Of a stretch of 64,000 nt of DNA, positions 43,059-52,605 are shown in pieces. The stretch is from Aurantibacter aestuarii (GTDB lineage: Bacteria > Bacteroidota > Bacteroidia > Flavobacteriales > Flavobacteriaceae). The translations under genes were made by a program, and so were the position numbers. How positions within the stretch are numbered: position 1 is the first letter of the stretch; every line of letters starts with the position of its first letter. The stretch lies in the NCBI RefSeq assembly GCF_003008425.1, contig NZ_PXOQ01000009.1, forward strand, positions 813,501-877,500, written 5' to 3'. Below the pieces are notes generated by a model, which saw nothing but the letters and a program-made list of their open reading frames with translations, did not search any database and had not been told where the DNA came from.

Positions 43059-45245
43059 TTATTTGGTATATAATAACTCTCTGTATTTTGGTAATGACCA
43101 AAAATTATCGTCTACAATTAACTCTAATTTATCACAGTTATAGCGTATATTTTCAAACATTGTTCTAACAGAATTACAATACATAATAGCTTTATTTTGT
43201 AAAACATCCACAACATTTGCTTTCTTTCTAGCCTGAACCATAATATCTGTTTCGGTTTTTATTAGCCTAATGTATTTAGAAATAGCCTCTATTAATTCCA
43301 GTTGAGATTTTCCATGTAATATAAAATCATCATTATAAATACTTTTTAAGATTTCAACATTCTTTAATAAAACATTTTGATAATTGATTGCAGAAGGAAT
43401 AATATGGTTAAATACAAGTTCCGATAATACACGACCTTCTATTTGAACCCTTTTTATATAATCTTCCAATTCGATAGTATACCTAGCATTTACCTCTACC
43501 TTATTTAACACTTGATACTTTTCAAACAAAGCCACATGAGATTGGGTTAACATTGCCTTTAATGCTTCTGGTGTATTTAATGCGTGACTTAAGCCTCGTT
43601 TTTTAGCTTCTTTTACCCAATGCTCACTGTAGCTATTTCCTTCATATAAAATATGTTTTGAACTTTTAATGTAATCTCTTAATACATTAAAAATAGCATC
43701 ATCTTTAGGTAAATCTTTTTTACTAATTAACAAATCAACCTCAGTCTTAAATTCTAGTAATTGATTTGCTACAATAGTATTAAGTACCGTAATAGGGTTT
43801 GCACAGTTAGTTTTGGAGCCTACAGCCCTAAATTCGAATTTATTTCCTGTAAATGCAAAAGGTGATGTTCTATTTCTATCGGTATTATCTAAAAGAATTT
43901 CCGGAATTCGACCAATAATATTCAATTTTAAATCGGTTTTTTCATCTGGAGACAACTTCCCTTTTGATACTTTTTCTAATTGCTGAAGAACCTTGCTAAG
44001 TTTTTCACCTATAAAAACAGATATAATATTTGGTGGTGCTTCATCCCGCCCTAACCTTAAATCGTTGCTTGCTGAAGTAATTGATGCTCTTAGTAATGAC
44101 TCATAGGTGTTAACAGCTTTTATGGTATTTATAAAAAAAGCTAAAAACTGAAGATTTCCCATTGGAGTTTTTCCTGGTTTTAATAAATTAATTCCAGTAT
44201 CTGTACTTAAACTCCAATTATTATGCTTACCTGAACCGTTTAAGTAATCAAATGGTTTTTCATGGAATAAAACCTTAAAAAAATGCCGTTCAGAAATTCT
44301 ATCCATCACATCCATTAAAAGTGAATTATGATCTATCGAAAGATTAGCTTCTTCAAATATTGGTGCTATTTCAAATTGATTTGGTGCCGCTTCATTATGC
44401 CTTGTTTTTAGAGGTACCCCTAACAGCGTACATTCATCTTCAAGCTCTTTTAAAAACACCATTACTCTATTTGGAATGGTCCCAAAATAGTTATCATTAA
44501 TTTGGTGCCCCTTAGCTGCAGACTGCCCCACAAGAGTTCGACCTGTTAATACCAAATCTGGCCTAGAATTAAATAATGCCCGATCTATTAAATAAAATTC
44601 TTGCTCCCAGCCTAGTTGAGCTTTAACGTGTTTTACATTTTTATCAAAATATTTACAAACTGCTACAGACGCTTCATTTAATATATTAATTGATCGCAAC
44701 AAAGGAGTTTTGTAGTCTAAAGCTTCTCCATTAAACGACACAAATATAGTAGGAATACATAAGGTAGAACCATATATAAAAGCTGGAGAAGATGGATCCC
44801 ATGCAGAATAACCCCTAGCCTCAAACGTACTACGAGAACTTACATTTGGGAAACTAGCCGCCTCAGGTTCCTGTTGAATAAGTTGACTACCTTGAAACTG
44901 CTCTATAGCCATCCCATTTTCTAAAAGATCCAAAAATCCATCATGCTTTTCTGCTGTAGTACCACTTAAAGGCTGAAACCAATGCGAATAATGCGTAACA
45001 CCTTTAGAGATTGCCCATTCTTTCATTCCTAAGGCAATCAAATCGGCTGCATTACCATTTATTTTACGTTTATTATATATAGCATCAACAACTTCATCCA
45101 ATATATCCTCAGAAACATATTGGCGCATGACATTTGGACTAAACACATATTCCCCGAAATGTGCAGACCTTTTTTTTATTGATTTGTGTTTTAAAGGCTT
45201 ACGGTCATGAACCTTACTTATCGTATTAAATCTTAAATTTGACAT
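43059..45245 (-). CDS. glnN: Glutamine synthetase type III
   Basis: 728 residues, the GSIII length (about 700-730; GSI and GSII are shorter). The GSIII signature LRSINILNEASVAVCKYFD region, WEQEFYLID with the metal Glu, the catalytic-site KHNNWSLSTDTGINLL and NRTSPFAFTGNKFEFRAVGS are present. Makes glutamine from glutamate and ammonia. It is divergent from a GSII gene across a 180-nt region, so both could share control. The glnK-amtB pair is about 20 kb away. Confidence 0.94.
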   Translation of the reverse strand: MSNLRFNTISKVHDRKPLKHKSIKKRSAHFGEYVFSPNVMRQYVSEDILDEVVDAIYNKRKINGNAADLIALGMKEWAISKGVTHYSHWFQPLSGTTAEKHDGFLDLLENGMAIEQFQGSQLIQQEPEAASFPNVSSRSTFEARGYSAWDPSSPAFIYGSTLCIPTIFVSFNGEALDYKTPLLRSINILNEASVAVCKYFDKNVKHVKAQLGWEQEFYLIDRALFNSRPDLVLTGRTLVGQSAAKGHQINDNYFGTIPNRVMVFLKELEDECTLLGVPLKTRHNEAAPNQFEIAPIFEEANLSIDHNSLLMDVMDRISERHFFKVLFHEKPFDYLNGSGKHNNWSLSTDTGINLLKPGKTPMGNLQFLAFFINTIKAVNTYESLLRASITSASNDLRLGRDEAPPNIISVFIGEKLSKVLQQLEKVSKGKLSPDEKTDLKLNIIGRIPEILLDNTDRNRTSPFAFTGNKFEFRAVGSKTNCANPITVLNTIVANQLLEFKTEVDLLISKKDLPKDDAIFNVLRDYIKSSKHILYEGNSYSEHWVKEAKKRGLSHALNTPEALKAMLTQSHVALFEKYQVLNKVEVNARYTIELEDYIKRVQIEGRVLSELVFNHIIPSAINYQNVLLKNVEILKSIYNDDFILHGKSQLELIEAISKYIRLIKTETDIMVQARKKANVVDVLQNKAIMYCNSVRTMFENIRYNCDKLELIVDDNFWSLPKYRELLYTK

Positions 45246-45384
45246 ACCCTATATTTTTGAATGTAAAAATAAAAAGATATTACAATAAATACCTAATAAC
45301 CCTAATTTATTAAGGGATACAAACCCATTCTTACAATTAATCAAAATTTTTACCCTATTTTTTTTAGGGCTTTTCGATATACTC

Positions 45385-45392
45385 TATATTTG
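45385..45392 (+). promoter_or_regulatory. -7 box of the GSII gene
   Basis: TATATTTG matches TAnnTTTG, 33 nt before the ATG at 45426. The intergenic 45246-45425 serves two divergent glutamine synthetases. No clear operator repeat is seen. Confidence 0.5.
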
Positions 45393-45425
45393 CATAGAAA
45401 TTAATTTTTAATTGTAAACTATATT

Positions 45426-46442
45426 ATGGCTAAAACTAAATTAGAATATATCTGGTTAGATGGGTACAAACCAACTCAAAACATGAGAAGTAAAACCAAA
45501 GTTGTAGAAGACTTTAATGGAACGCTTGAAGAATGTCCTATGTGGTCTTTTGACGGTAGTTCTACTAGACAAGCAATGGGCGACAATTCTGATTGTTTAC
45601 TTAAACCAGTTGCTATTTATCCAGATCCTGCACGTAGAGATGCGTTTCTAGTTATGACAGAGGTTTTAAATTCGGACGGAACACCTCATGTATCTAACGG
45701 AAGAGCAACAATAGATGACGATGATAATGATTTCTGGTTTGGTTTTGAGCAAGAATACTTTATTATGGACAAGAAAACACAATTACCTTTAGGATTCCCT
45801 ATTGGTGGTTATCCTGCTCCACAAGGTATGTACTATTGCTCTGTTGGTGGTAGAAACACCCACGGACGTAATTTAGTTGAAGAGCATGCGGATTTATGTA
45901 TTGATGCTGGTTTAAATTTTGAAGGTATTAATCAAGAAGTTGCTTCTGGACAGTGGGAATTTCAATTATTTGCTAAAGGCGCAAAAAAAGCTGGTGATGA
46001 AATTTGGGTTGCACGTTATTTACTAGACCGTCTTACTGAAAAATATGGTTATTACATTGAATACCATCCAAAACCTTTAGGGGATACAGATTGGAATGGA
46101 TCTGGAATGCACGCTAATTTCTCTAACGAAGTTTTAAGAACTTGTGGTTCTCGAGAAACTTACGAGAAAATTTGTGAAGCATTTAGACCTGTAGTTAAAG
46201 AACATATTGAAGTATACGGAGAGTTTAACGACCAACGTTTAACTGGTAAGCACGAAACAGCTTCTATAGATGACTTTAGCTATGGTATCTCAGATCGTGG
46301 TGCATCTATTAGAATTCCAATTATTACAGTAGAGAAAAACTGGAAAGGTTGGTTAGAAGACAGAAGACCTGCTTCTAATGCAGATCCATATAAAGTTGCG
46401 GGACGTATTGTTAAAACTGTTAAGTCTGCAAACATTCACTAA
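45426..46442 (+). CDS. Glutamine synthetase type II (eukaryote-like, short)
   Basis: 338 residues, GSII size. Beta-grasp start EYIWLDGYKPTQNMRSKTK, substrate region WSFDGSSTRQAMGDNSDC, metal Glu in FGFEQEYF, NGSGMHANFSNE for ATP/ammonia, and the late GASIRIP arginine site. Shares the reaction of GSIII. Having GSII and GSIII side by side is a known flavobacterial pattern. It ends at a very strong terminator. Confidence 0.94.
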   Translation: MAKTKLEYIWLDGYKPTQNMRSKTKVVEDFNGTLEECPMWSFDGSSTRQAMGDNSDCLLKPVAIYPDPARRDAFLVMTEVLNSDGTPHVSNGRATIDDDDNDFWFGFEQEYFIMDKKTQLPLGFPIGGYPAPQGMYYCSVGGRNTHGRNLVEEHADLCIDAGLNFEGINQEVASGQWEFQLFAKGAKKAGDEIWVARYLLDRLTEKYGYYIEYHPKPLGDTDWNGSGMHANFSNEVLRTCGSRETYEKICEAFRPVVKEHIEVYGEFNDQRLTGKHETASIDDFSYGISDRGASIRIPIITVEKNWKGWLEDRRPASNADPYKVAGRIVKTVKSANIH

Positions 46443-46471
46443 TTAATAAATTTTAGTTAGTACTACATACT

Positions 46472-46507
46472 AAAAAAGCACTTTCAACAAATTGAAAGTG
46501 CTTTTTT
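46472..46507. terminator. Strong terminator after GSII
   Basis: A perfect 16-bp stem, AAAAAAGCACTTTCAA (46472-46487) with TTGAAAGTGCTTTTTT (46492-46507), loop of 4 nt. It is shared with the convergent antiporter gene. Confidence 0.88.
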
Positions 46508-46531
46508 TATTAAAGTTTAACCAATATGGCT

Positions 46532-47476
46532 TTAGTTTTTAAATACTAAGAAAATAAAAACACCATACACCACAACCAGAAAGAACCCTTTATATTTATT
46601 AATTTGATGTTTTAATGGCAGTAATGCCAAAATTAAAACAAGAGCTGCAAATAAAATCATCCAGAAAATATCTCGTGATAAAATTGTAGCTTCTGTAACT
46701 TGAATAGGTTTTATAATAGAAGTTAAACCCAATACAGAACCTATATTAAATATATTAGAACCTATTAAGTTACCTAAAGATATAGCTTTTTCTTTTTTAG
46801 CTGCTGCAATTACAGAAGCTGCAAGTTCTGGAACACTAGTTCCAATAGCAATCATAGTAACCCCAATAACAGCTTCACTAACTCCTAAATCTACAGCTAA
46901 GTCTGTAGCACCTCTTACCAGCCACTCACTACCAAAGTACAAAGCTGAAGCTCCAATAAGTAACCAAATTACTATTTTAAAATTTGACACTACTGCTAAC
47001 GCCCCATCTACCTCTTCTGCTTCTAAAGGTTGTTTCTGAAATTTTACGATATAAACAACAAAAATAATTAAAGACACAAAAAGAATAATTCCTTCTACCT
47101 GACTTAATTGCCCGTCATTTTGAAGAAAATAATATAATGCTCCAGAAAACACCATCATAACAGGCCAATTAACCTGATAAAACGATTTATCTACTGCAAT
47201 AGAACCTACAACAGCTGTAATTCCTAAAACCAGACCAATATTAGCTATATTAGAACCCACAACATTATTAATTGCAATAGCAGGAGAACCACTTAGAGCC
47301 GCTTGTAAACTTACCAATAACTCTGGAGCAGATGTCGCAAAAGACACCACAGTCATTCCTATAACAATTTTTGAAATATTTAGTTTAAAAGACAGTCCAA
47401 CCGATGAACGCACCAAAAATTCTCCACCAATAACTAATAATATAAATCCTAAAATTAAAAACCCTATACTTTCCAT
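46532..47476 (-). CDS. Calcium/sodium antiporter (CaCA family, YrbG-like)
   Basis: 314 residues, ten helices in two inverted halves. The two alpha-repeat motifs are SFATSAPELLVSL with GSNIANIGLVLG, and AIGTSVPELAASV with GSNIFNIGSVLG, whose acidic and Asn residues bind Ca2+/Na+. It exchanges cytosolic calcium for sodium. Single gene with its own gap upstream; convergent with the GSII terminator. Confidence 0.93.
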   Translation of the reverse strand: MESIGFLILGFILLVIGGEFLVRSSVGLSFKLNISKIVIGMTVVSFATSAPELLVSLQAALSGSPAIAINNVVGSNIANIGLVLGITAVVGSIAVDKSFYQVNWPVMMVFSGALYYFLQNDGQLSQVEGIILFVSLIIFVVYIVKFQKQPLEAEEVDGALAVVSNFKIVIWLLIGASALYFGSEWLVRGATDLAVDLGVSEAVIGVTMIAIGTSVPELAASVIAAAKKEKAISLGNLIGSNIFNIGSVLGLTSIIKPIQVTEATILSRDIFWMILFAALVLILALLPLKHQINKYKGFFLVVVYGVFIFLVFKN

Positions 47477-47544
47477 TTTCTAAATTTTATGCGAATATAA
47501 TTAATTAAATATGCACATTTACCTTAAAAGCAATCACAAAAAAA

Positions 47545-47568
47545 TCCGTAGACAATTACATCTACGGA
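47545..47568 (-). terminator. Terminator of the endonuclease gene
   Basis: TCCGTAGA (47545-47552) pairs with TCTACGGA (47561-47568), loop of 8 nt, with T7 after it on the minus strand. Confidence 0.75.
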
Positions 47569-47589
47569 CTTTTAAATATATTAAAAAGT

Positions 47590-49554
47590 TTATTTAACTT
47601 GTAATTTCTTAGTTATATTAGTTTTTTCAGTACTAATATTAACAAGATACAAACCACTACTTAAATTTAAGTTCACAACTCTATCGTTAACACTGAAATT
47701 CTTAGAAAGAACTTTTCGCCCTTCAGTTGAATAAATAGTTATTTTAGCTTGAGATTGCAAACCTGAAATATAGAGTTTATCTGAAGCTGGATTAGGATAC
47801 ATAACGAAATTGTCTTTTTCAAAAGTAGGCGTACTTAAAGAGTTATTCCAGACATCACCTACATTATTTCCCCATATATATTCTACTAAGTCAGGCATAT
47901 CAATTAATGGATTTCTATTGAATTGCCATGTATACACTACATTATTTCTATTCATCTCAAAATCGTCAGGTGGATCATTTCTATGCCAGTCTAATAAAGT
48001 AGTTAAGTCTCCCATTTGCCCTGAAACAGAAGGAAACCCGTTAACCACACTTAATCCATTATATCTTAGTTGCAAAAACAAAACACTTCGAGCAACGTCA
48101 CCCTTAAAACTTCCTTGATTTCCCATTGGTCCGTTATACTCACCATAATGTTGATTATTACGACTACTGTTTTCTGGGCCATCTGCTGCTCTTAAAGCAT
48201 GTGCATCACTATTGCCATGACGTAAAGAATCTGCTTTTGTTGTCCAGAATATATCTCTACCATCACGAATTTCGTCAGCCTCTATACTAAAATAACCAGC
48301 TAATGATCTCGGAAACGTATGCTCCCTATTCCATTTCCCAGTACTTGTAGAGCCTGTTTGATAATCTAAAATAGGACGGCTTTGTTCTGTATAAACTAAC
48401 CAAACCTTATTACTATTTTCTGGACTTATATCTGCTTCTGCTAAAATATCAATCACATCATTATATGTTTGCGCTCTTACAATTGATGGATCTGCAATTA
48501 TATCCTGAATGGCTTGTTCTAAAGCAGCACCAGATAATCCATCAATACTATCATAATAACCTGCTGGCTGTGTGCTTGCAACAATACCATAAGTAGGGTT
48601 TACTGGCGTACCATATGGCGCAACCACAAAATCATTATCTACAACTCTAACTATGATAAAATTGTTAAAAGGGATTAAAGGATCTGGTAGATTACCAAAA
48701 ACAATTTTTAGTTCTTCATCTCCTTCATCTAAAGTATCGTCTACTAAAGTGATGGTTGTTGACACAGAAGTTTGACCTGCCGGTAGAGTTAAATTTAAAT
48801 TACCAGTAAAATCCGAAGTATCAAAATCGCCATTAGACAAAGTAAAATCAAAATTATAGTCGGAACTTAATGGTGCTAAAGTTGAAAATGTAATATCAAA
48901 ACTAGTACCCTCGTCGAACTGTAAAGCTGTTGTAGAAATTTCCAAAGCCTTAAGAGGAGACGTGTCATCATTATTTTGACGTGGTGTTGGTGTAGCTGCC
49001 GCAAAAGTTTCGTTACCCATCCCATCTACATAACGCTGAATAGATTTAGGATTAGAGGTTGTTCCATTATCATTATATTGAGTTGTTTCACCCAACAAGG
49101 CTAATAAACCTGTTGCTTCAGGATCATTGGTCCCATAGACCATTGCATCCACTAAGTTGTTTTGTGTTGCTAATGTTCCGTTTGGAAAATCAAAAAAACT
49201 TCCAACATACAACCCCACAGCGTCCGCTCCGTTTTGAATAACACTTTCTGAAATAAGCATTTGAGGAAATGGAGTTAGTTTATCGCTTGCAATAACAAAT
49301 AAGCCATTAGAGTCTGTTACTCCACCATCCAAATCTATTGTAAAATAACTAGTATTTCCCCCAGACGAAGAACCGTTGAAAAACACTAAAACATAACCGT
49401 CTAAAGCGAGATTTGGAACATCAGATTTTAACTCAATAAATTCTTTATCATCAAAACCTGGACTATCACAGTCCAATTCGTTAATTACAATATTTTGTGC
49501 ACATATAATTGAGGTAAATATTGAAAAACAAAGTACTAAATATAATTTCATCAT
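47590..49554 (-). CDS. Secreted endonuclease I with lamin-tail-like and Calx-beta-like modules and T9SS sorting domain
   Basis: 654 residues. Signal peptide (about 1-19, IICAQ), then a lamin-tail-like domain starting IVINELDCDSPGFDDKEFIE (about 20-190), and a Calx-beta-like module with VDDTLDEGDEELKIVF (about 200-310). The endonuclease I domain (NucM/EndA type, about 320-565) has the catalytic WNREHTFPRS and DAHALRA. The type A sorting domain ends it (FVMYPNPASDKLYIS...). It would degrade extracellular DNA or RNA for phosphate and nitrogen. Export by the type IX system. The N-terminal domains probably position it on the surface. Confidence 0.88.
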   Translation of the reverse strand: MMKLYLVLCFSIFTSIICAQNIVINELDCDSPGFDDKEFIELKSDVPNLALDGYVLVFFNGSSSGGNTSYFTIDLDGGVTDSNGLFVIASDKLTPFPQMLISESVIQNGADAVGLYVGSFFDFPNGTLATQNNLVDAMVYGTNDPEATGLLALLGETTQYNDNGTTSNPKSIQRYVDGMGNETFAAATPTPRQNNDDTSPLKALEISTTALQFDEGTSFDITFSTLAPLSSDYNFDFTLSNGDFDTSDFTGNLNLTLPAGQTSVSTTITLVDDTLDEGDEELKIVFGNLPDPLIPFNNFIIVRVVDNDFVVAPYGTPVNPTYGIVASTQPAGYYDSIDGLSGAALEQAIQDIIADPSIVRAQTYNDVIDILAEADISPENSNKVWLVYTEQSRPILDYQTGSTSTGKWNREHTFPRSLAGYFSIEADEIRDGRDIFWTTKADSLRHGNSDAHALRAADGPENSSRNNQHYGEYNGPMGNQGSFKGDVARSVLFLQLRYNGLSVVNGFPSVSGQMGDLTTLLDWHRNDPPDDFEMNRNNVVYTWQFNRNPLIDMPDLVEYIWGNNVGDVWNNSLSTPTFEKDNFVMYPNPASDKLYISGLQSQAKITIYSTEGRKVLSKNFSVNDRVVNLNLSSGLYLVNISTEKTNITKKLQVK

Positions 49555-50026
49555 TTTTTTTTCAAAGATATTGGTTTTCCATTAAGTGGCAGGAAATTAA
49601 TTCGTTAAATCTTTGTATTGAAACAAAAAGTAACAAAAAAGCACATTTTTAAATGAACTGAGCCTTGTATAAAAAAAACAAGTCTAAAAAACACCTTCAA
49701 TTGTTACATTTTATTACAAATAACGAATATACAGTTTCAATTACAAATAAAAATATAGGATAAATTAAAAATACTACAACAACTTACGTTTATTAACTTA
49801 TATATTCATAGTTAATTTTACAGATAATTAGTTTTTTATAATTGCAGAAGAATAGACTTTGATATATTGGGCGTATAGTTAAAATGTTTAATCTCTAAAA
49901 ATTAAAAACCATGATTGCACTTATTACTTTTATTGTCGAATTAATTTTAAGTTTAATTGGATAAATTAATGTAAAACTTAGTTCTAGAATAAGTTTTACT
50001 CTAATTTTGTATAAAGTAAAAGTGAC
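49555..50026. other. Low-content intergenic region
   Basis: About 470 nt, very AT-rich. It should hold the promoter of the minus-strand endonuclease and of the 50-aa gene at 50027. I see no hairpin terminator, RNA gene or repeat. The only frame of note is a 17-codon hydrophobic one at 49911-49964. Confidence 0.5.
49911..49964 (+). CDS. Candidate 17-residue hydrophobic peptide
   Basis: The frame encodes MIALITFIVELILSLIG, a single membrane-helix-like peptide, preceded by the A-rich stretch AATTAAAAACC usual before flavobacterial starts. It lies 62 nt upstream of the 50-aa gene. Such short hydrophobic peptides can be type I toxins or leaders, but a chance frame in AT-rich DNA is equally possible. 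Confidence 0.25.
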   Translation: MIALITFIVELILSLIG

Positions 50027-50179
50027 ATGAAAAAATATTTTTTTAAGGTTTTAGCACAAATTAATAAGGCCATTCTACCAAGTCTTAGTAAAAGACGTGT
50101 AGATTTAACCAAAGCATCTAAGCTACAATTAGCTTTATTTGGCTGGCGTGTTTATGTAACTAAAAATGCATTGGATTAA
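50027..50179 (+). CDS. 50-residue conserved flavobacterial protein
   Basis: ATG at 50027, TAA at 50177. The product starts MKKYFFKVLAQINKAILPSL, then has a basic turn, and ends in a LALFGWRVYVTKNALD helix. I recall this family in flavobacteria, where automatic annotation often calls it SsrA-binding protein, but it lacks the SmpB beta-barrel and is one third its size, so the function is unknown. Its stop interlocks with that of apt (4-nt overlap). It is amphipathic, possibly membrane- or ribosome-associated. Confidence 0.72.
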   Translation: MKKYFFKVLAQINKAILPSLSKRRVDLTKASKLQLALFGWRVYVTKNALD

Positions 50180-50691
50180 AATCTGAAAATAGAATGGCTA
50201 CTATAAGGGCTTAATTGCTTTGCACCATCTAAAAAGGTTAATTCTATTAAAAAATTTACTGCAACCACCTCGGCATTTAAACGCTCTACTAAATTACAAG
50301 CTGCTTTTGCTGTGCCACCAGTAGCCAGAACATCGTCATGAATTAACACTTTTTCTCCAGGCGCAATAGCATTTTCATGTATTTCTAAAGCATCTGTACC
50401 ATATTCAAGGTTATAATTTTCAGACAAGACTTTTCCAGGTAGTTTTCCGGGTTTTCTAATTGGAACAAACCCTACACCTAAGCGTTGTGCTAATAACATT
50501 CCAAATAAAAATCCTCTAGACTCTATGCCTACAACCTTATCAATTTTAACACCTTCAAGTGCTTTTATAAAATATTCTAAACATGTATTAACCGCAGAAT
50601 GATCTTTTAATAATGGCGTAATATCTTTAAATACAATTCCTTTTTTAGGAAAATCTGGCACGTCTTGAATAAGGTGTAATAAGTCTTTCAT
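50176..50691 (-). CDS. apt: Adenine phosphoribosyltransferase
   Basis: 171 residues. The PRPP-binding loop is VLIHDDVLATGGTAKA (about 113-128), and the purine-site ESRGFLFG (57-64) and PIRKPGKLPG are conserved. It salvages adenine to AMP in the cytoplasm. Convergent and interlocked by stop codons with the 50-aa gene. Its upstream region is shared with the tRNA-Arg promoter on the other strand. Confidence 0.95.
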   Translation of the reverse strand: MKDLLHLIQDVPDFPKKGIVFKDITPLLKDHSAVNTCLEYFIKALEGVKIDKVVGIESRGFLFGMLLAQRLGVGFVPIRKPGKLPGKVLSENYNLEYGTDALEIHENAIAPGEKVLIHDDVLATGGTAKAACNLVERLNAEVVAVNFLIELTFLDGAKQLSPYSSHSIFRF

Positions 50692-50720
50692 AGATTAAAA
50701 ATAAAAAAATATAATTATTC

Positions 50721-50752
50721 TTTGAGCTTAATGCAAAATATATTTATATTTG
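50721..50752 (+). promoter_or_regulatory. Complete promoter of tRNA-Arg
   Basis: TTTG (50721-50724), 20-nt spacer, TATATTTG (50745-50752): a full Bacteroidetes -33/-7 promoter, with the tRNA starting 15 nt later. Confidence 0.75.
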
Positions 50753-50766
50753 CACTCACAAAAAAA

Positions 50767-50840
50767 GGCCTCGTGGCGCAACTGAATAGCGCACTTGATT
50801 ACGGCTCAAGAGGTTACAGGTTTGAATCCTGTCGAGGTCA
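50767..50840 (+). tRNA. tRNA-Arg (anticodon ACG)
   Basis: 74 nt. The acceptor stem GGCCTCG pairs with CGAGGTC (one G-U pair), discriminator A. The anticodon arm is CTTGA, loop TTACGGC, TCAAG, giving ACG, presumably edited to ICG. The T arm is ACAGG, TTTGAAT, CCTGT. CCA is not encoded. It has its own promoter upstream and a strong terminator 3 nt downstream. Confidence 0.95.
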
Positions 50841-50843
50841 CAA

Positions 50844-50877
50844 AAAAAACCCTAACTAAATTTAGTTAGGGTTTTTT
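50844..50877. terminator. Terminator shared by tRNA-Arg and the SulP gene
   Basis: A near-perfect palindrome: AAAAAACCCTAACTAAA (50844-50860) with TTTAGTTAGGGTTTTTT (50861-50877). It ends the tRNA on the plus strand and directly abuts the SulP stop on the minus strand. Confidence 0.88.
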
Positions 50878-50879
50878 AT

Positions 50880-52541
50880 TTAAAATTTATACTCTTTTAA
50901 CGATTTAGGAAAATCTTCCGGATTTGCCGCTAAATAGTATCTTGGATCGTCTACATCTTCAACAATAACACTTCTAAATTTTGGACTTGCCTTATAAAGA
51001 AGAGCTTTACAATCCTCACTTAAATGCTTTAATTTGATTTGTTTATTTTCTGATTCATACTTCTCTACCAGATTAAATATAGCCTCTAAAGCAGAATGAT
51101 CACTAATACGTGACTCTACAAAATCTATTTCCACTTTAACTGGATCATTTTTAACATCAAATTTATCATTAAAAGCTTGAATACTTCCGAAAAAAAGTGG
51201 TCCCCAAATTTCATAAACTTTAGTTCCGTCATCTTTAATTCGTTTTCTTGCTCTAATTTTTTTTGCATTTTCCCAAGCAAATACCAAAGCAGAAATAATA
51301 ACACCTACAAAAACAGCAATTGCTAAATCGAATATAACTGTAACCGCAGAAACAATAATTAATACTGCTGCATCGCTTTTAGGGATTTTACGCATAATTC
51401 TAAAACTAGACCACGCAAAAGTTTCTATAACCATCATAAACATAACTCCAATTAATGCAGCAATAGGAACTTGTTCTATTAATTTATCAGTAAACAAAAT
51501 AAAAGTTAATAAGGTTACTGCCATCATAATACCAGATAACCTTCCGCGTCCGCCCGCATTAATATTAATAACCGTTTGACCTATCATACCACAACCTCCA
51601 GTGCCTCCAAAAAGACCAGACACCATATTACCAGCACCTTGTGCAATACATTCTCTATTGCCATCTCCTCTACTTTCAGTCAATTCATCTACCAAATTCA
51701 TAGTCATTAAAGACTCTATTAAACCTACAGATGCTGCCAAAAATGCATATGGCAATATAAATTGAAGCGTATCTAAATTAAATGGCAAATTTTGCCACAA
51801 CTCTAAGTTTGGTGTTGGAAATTCGCCTTTTAAACCCGTTCCGCCACCTTCAATAATATAAGATCCAACAGTAGACACATTTAAATCTAAGCCAACAACA
51901 ACCAACGTTGTAATAAATATAGCTGTTAAAGCAGCAGGGATTTTAGTAGTAATTCTTGGTAACAACCAGATAACTGCCATAGTTAACGCCACTAGACCTA
52001 TCATAATATAAAGCTCAATTCCTTGCATAAAAGTACTTACATACTCTTTAACGCCATCAGAAGACACTTGTAACGATTTATGCGAAAACATTTTAACTTG
52101 TGCCCAGAATATAACAATAGCCAAACCATTTACAAATCCCATCATTACAGGATGTGGTATCAACCGCACAAATCGGCCCAACTTAAAAACTCCAGCAAAG
52201 ATTTGAATTAAACCCATTAAAATAACACAAGCCATTAAATAAAAGAACCCCATGTTTTCCACAGGCTGGTCAAATAACATACCTTTCGTATGTCCATCTG
52301 CAATCATAGTTACAAAAATAACAGCTACTGCACCTGCAGCTCCAGAGATAAGACCTGGACGTCCACCAAATATTGCTGCAATTAAACCTATAATAAAAGC
52401 TCCGGAAAGTGCCATTAGAGGATCAATTTGAGCCACAAATGCAAACGCAACAACCTCTGGAATCATAGCTAAAGAAACAGTAATACCTGCCAGTACATCA
52501 TCTTTAGCATTTGGCACGATTTTACGAATAAATTCTGTCAT
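50880..52541 (-). CDS. SulP-family anion transporter with STAS domain
   Basis: 553 residues. About 12-14 helices (about 15-420) with the SulP motif GGRPGLISGAAGAVAV (about 60-75) and GTGGCGMIGQTVININAGGRGRLS. A C-terminal STAS domain (about 435-535) follows. SulP proteins carry sulfate or bicarbonate; a substrate cannot be read out safely. The GNRECIAQGAGN form fits the bacterial bicarbonate/sulfate group. A -7 box is at 52565-52572. Confidence 0.92.
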   Translation of the reverse strand: MTEFIRKIVPNAKDDVLAGITVSLAMIPEVVAFAFVAQIDPLMALSGAFIIGLIAAIFGGRPGLISGAAGAVAVIFVTMIADGHTKGMLFDQPVENMGFFYLMACVILMGLIQIFAGVFKLGRFVRLIPHPVMMGFVNGLAIVIFWAQVKMFSHKSLQVSSDGVKEYVSTFMQGIELYIMIGLVALTMAVIWLLPRITTKIPAALTAIFITTLVVVGLDLNVSTVGSYIIEGGGTGLKGEFPTPNLELWQNLPFNLDTLQFILPYAFLAASVGLIESLMTMNLVDELTESRGDGNRECIAQGAGNMVSGLFGGTGGCGMIGQTVININAGGRGRLSGIMMAVTLLTFILFTDKLIEQVPIAALIGVMFMMVIETFAWSSFRIMRKIPKSDAAVLIIVSAVTVIFDLAIAVFVGVIISALVFAWENAKKIRARKRIKDDGTKVYEIWGPLFFGSIQAFNDKFDVKNDPVKVEIDFVESRISDHSALEAIFNLVEKYESENKQIKLKHLSEDCKALLYKASPKFRSVIVEDVDDPRYYLAANPEDFPKSLKEYKF

Positions 52542-52564
52542 AATCTTTTAAATAAATGAAGATG

Positions 52565-52572
52565 CAAAAGTA
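52565..52572 (-). promoter_or_regulatory. -7 box of the SulP gene
   Basis: On the minus strand TACTTTTG fits TAnnTTTG, 23 nt before the ATG at 52541. Confidence 0.5.
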
Positions 52573-52605
52573 CGCTTAATTAAAAGATTCACAAATGGAT
52601 ATATG

